A stretch of DNA of 7,335 nt, taken from NCBI GenBank assembly GCA_029862725.1, contig JAOTWT010000139.1, forward strand, positions 1-7,335, written 5' to 3'. The notes below the pieces were generated by a model. It saw only the letters and a program-made list of their open reading frames with translations. It had not been told where the DNA came from and made no database searches. The DNA comes from Acidobacteriota bacterium. Lineage in GTDB: Bacteria > Acidobacteriota > Blastocatellia > Pyrinomonadales > Pyrinomonadaceae. A program made the translations under genes and the position numbers. The stretch's first letter is position 1; every line of letters begins with the position of its first letter. Shown here in pieces: positions 6,872 through 7,335 of the stretch.

Positions 6872-7335
6872 GGATAAAGACAAACTAAGAGAAACCCTGC
6901 AGGTCAGTAACATGCGGCTTTATTGCGTGCTGGACGGCGCCGCTGTGCCCGATCTTCCGAAGCGCCTCTACCGGAGCCGGCTCAAGAACTACTGCCTGCT
7001 GAGGGGGAAGCTGACACCGGATGTCGTTCATATGGCCCCCTATGTCGTCTATTTAAAACCCGACAGTGATTTCACTTCGTGGGTACTGGACGAGAGTTTT
7101 GGCAAGAACTGGGGAATCTTTGCACACTCCCGTTCCACCATTACCGAAATGAGGCGGCACTTTCGGTCCCTTATCAATGTTCATGACGAAGACGGGAACC
7201 CGTTGATCTTCCGGTTTTACGACCCTCGCGTCATCAGGCGTTATTTACCGACCTGTAATTTGGGTGAGGTCAAGGTGTTCTTCGGCAAAATCGAATCGTA
7301 TTATGTCGAAGCGGACAACGAGGAAAAGCTGATTC
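6870..7335 (+). CDS. DUF4123-domain T6SS effector adaptor (chaperone), 3' end outside window
   Basis: The frame is open from ATG 6870 to the window edge, giving 155 complete codons. The translation fits a DUF4123 protein (Tap/TEC adaptor family): APYVVYL (56-62), WGIFAHS (81-87), the hallmark FYDPRVIRRYLPTCN (116-130) and FFGKIESYYVE (137-147). Characterised members bind a cargo effector and load it on a cognate VgrG, usually without being secreted themselves. An in-frame TGA at 6858-6860 rules out a longer start. ATGs at 6853 and 6857 are in other frames and give only 11- and 6-codon peptides. The internal Met at residue 15 is a possible alternative start. The Shine-Dalgarno is poor (GGATGAG, 6855-6861) and the start sits in a possible hairpin, so coupling to vgrG 28 nt upstream is plausible. 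There is no signal peptide. Most of the conserved domain is present; any C-terminal extension is unseen. Confidence 0.9.
   Translation, partial: MDKDKLRETLQVSNMRLYCVLDGAAVPDLPKRLYRSRLKNYCLLRGKLTPDVVHMAPYVVYLKPDSDFTSWVLDESFGKNWGIFAHSRSTITEMRRHFRSLINVHDEDGNPLIFRFYDPRVIRRYLPTCNLGEVKVFFGKIESYYVEADNEEKLI

Noticed and set aside
6853..6889. Short frames from ATG 6853 and ATG 6857 as leader peptides
   Set aside because: They encode only 11 and 6 codons, with no good ribosome binding site and no composition typical of attenuator peptides.
1..7335. CRISPR arrays, insertion sequences, inverted-repeat ends or integrase sites
   Set aside because: No spaced repeats, transposase sequence or terminal inverted repeats were seen on either strand.

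Overview
The window is a piece of a type VI secretion system (T6SS) gene cluster with every gene on the + strand. It holds the 3' end of tssF, complete tssG, complete tssH (clpV), a complete vgrG (tssI), and the 5' part of a DUF4123-type effector adaptor gene that runs off the right edge. The tssF-tssG-tssH order, a VgrG and a DUF4123 adaptor point to a contractile T6SS of the common TssA-M type in a Gram-negative bacterium. The phylum cannot be fixed from the sequence. The moderate GC content and the protein style would suit a non-proteobacterial lineage such as Acidobacteriota, but that is only an impression.

Layout: positions 1-540 are the TssF C-terminus (baseplate). Positions 580-1596 are TssG (baseplate). 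Positions 1639-4431 are the TssH/ClpV disassembly ATPase, with an unusually long Ala/Thr/Ser/Gly-rich acidic insert near the end of its middle domain. Positions 4432-4708 are a 277-nt non-coding gap, the largest in the window. Positions 4709-6841 are VgrG, and positions 6870-7335 are the start of the DUF4123 adaptor. The tssF-tssG and tssG-tssH gaps are about 40 nt and the vgrG-adaptor gap is 28 nt. This suggests a baseplate/ATPase unit followed by a spike/adaptor/effector unit, separated by the 277-nt leader.

How the genes work together: TssF and TssG form baseplate wedges around the VgrG spike. After the sheath contracts, ClpV extracts and unfolds the sheath proteins (TssB/TssC, not in this window) for reuse. 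The VgrG here has no toxin domain of its own. It ends in a Pro-rich linker and a short GTPFCEP tail and is followed by a DUF4123 adaptor, the arrangement used to load a separately encoded cargo effector. That effector should lie just past the right end.

The least explained part is the gap before vgrG. Read as RNA it can fold into several consecutive hairpins, including an 8-bp stem with a 7-nt loop, an 8-bp long-range closing helix and an 11-bp bulged stem that ends directly against the vgrG Shine-Dalgarno sequence. It also contains an 8-bp direct repeat at a 10-bp period. It may be a structured 5' leader that tunes spike synthesis, but this is inferred by eye and could partly be chance.
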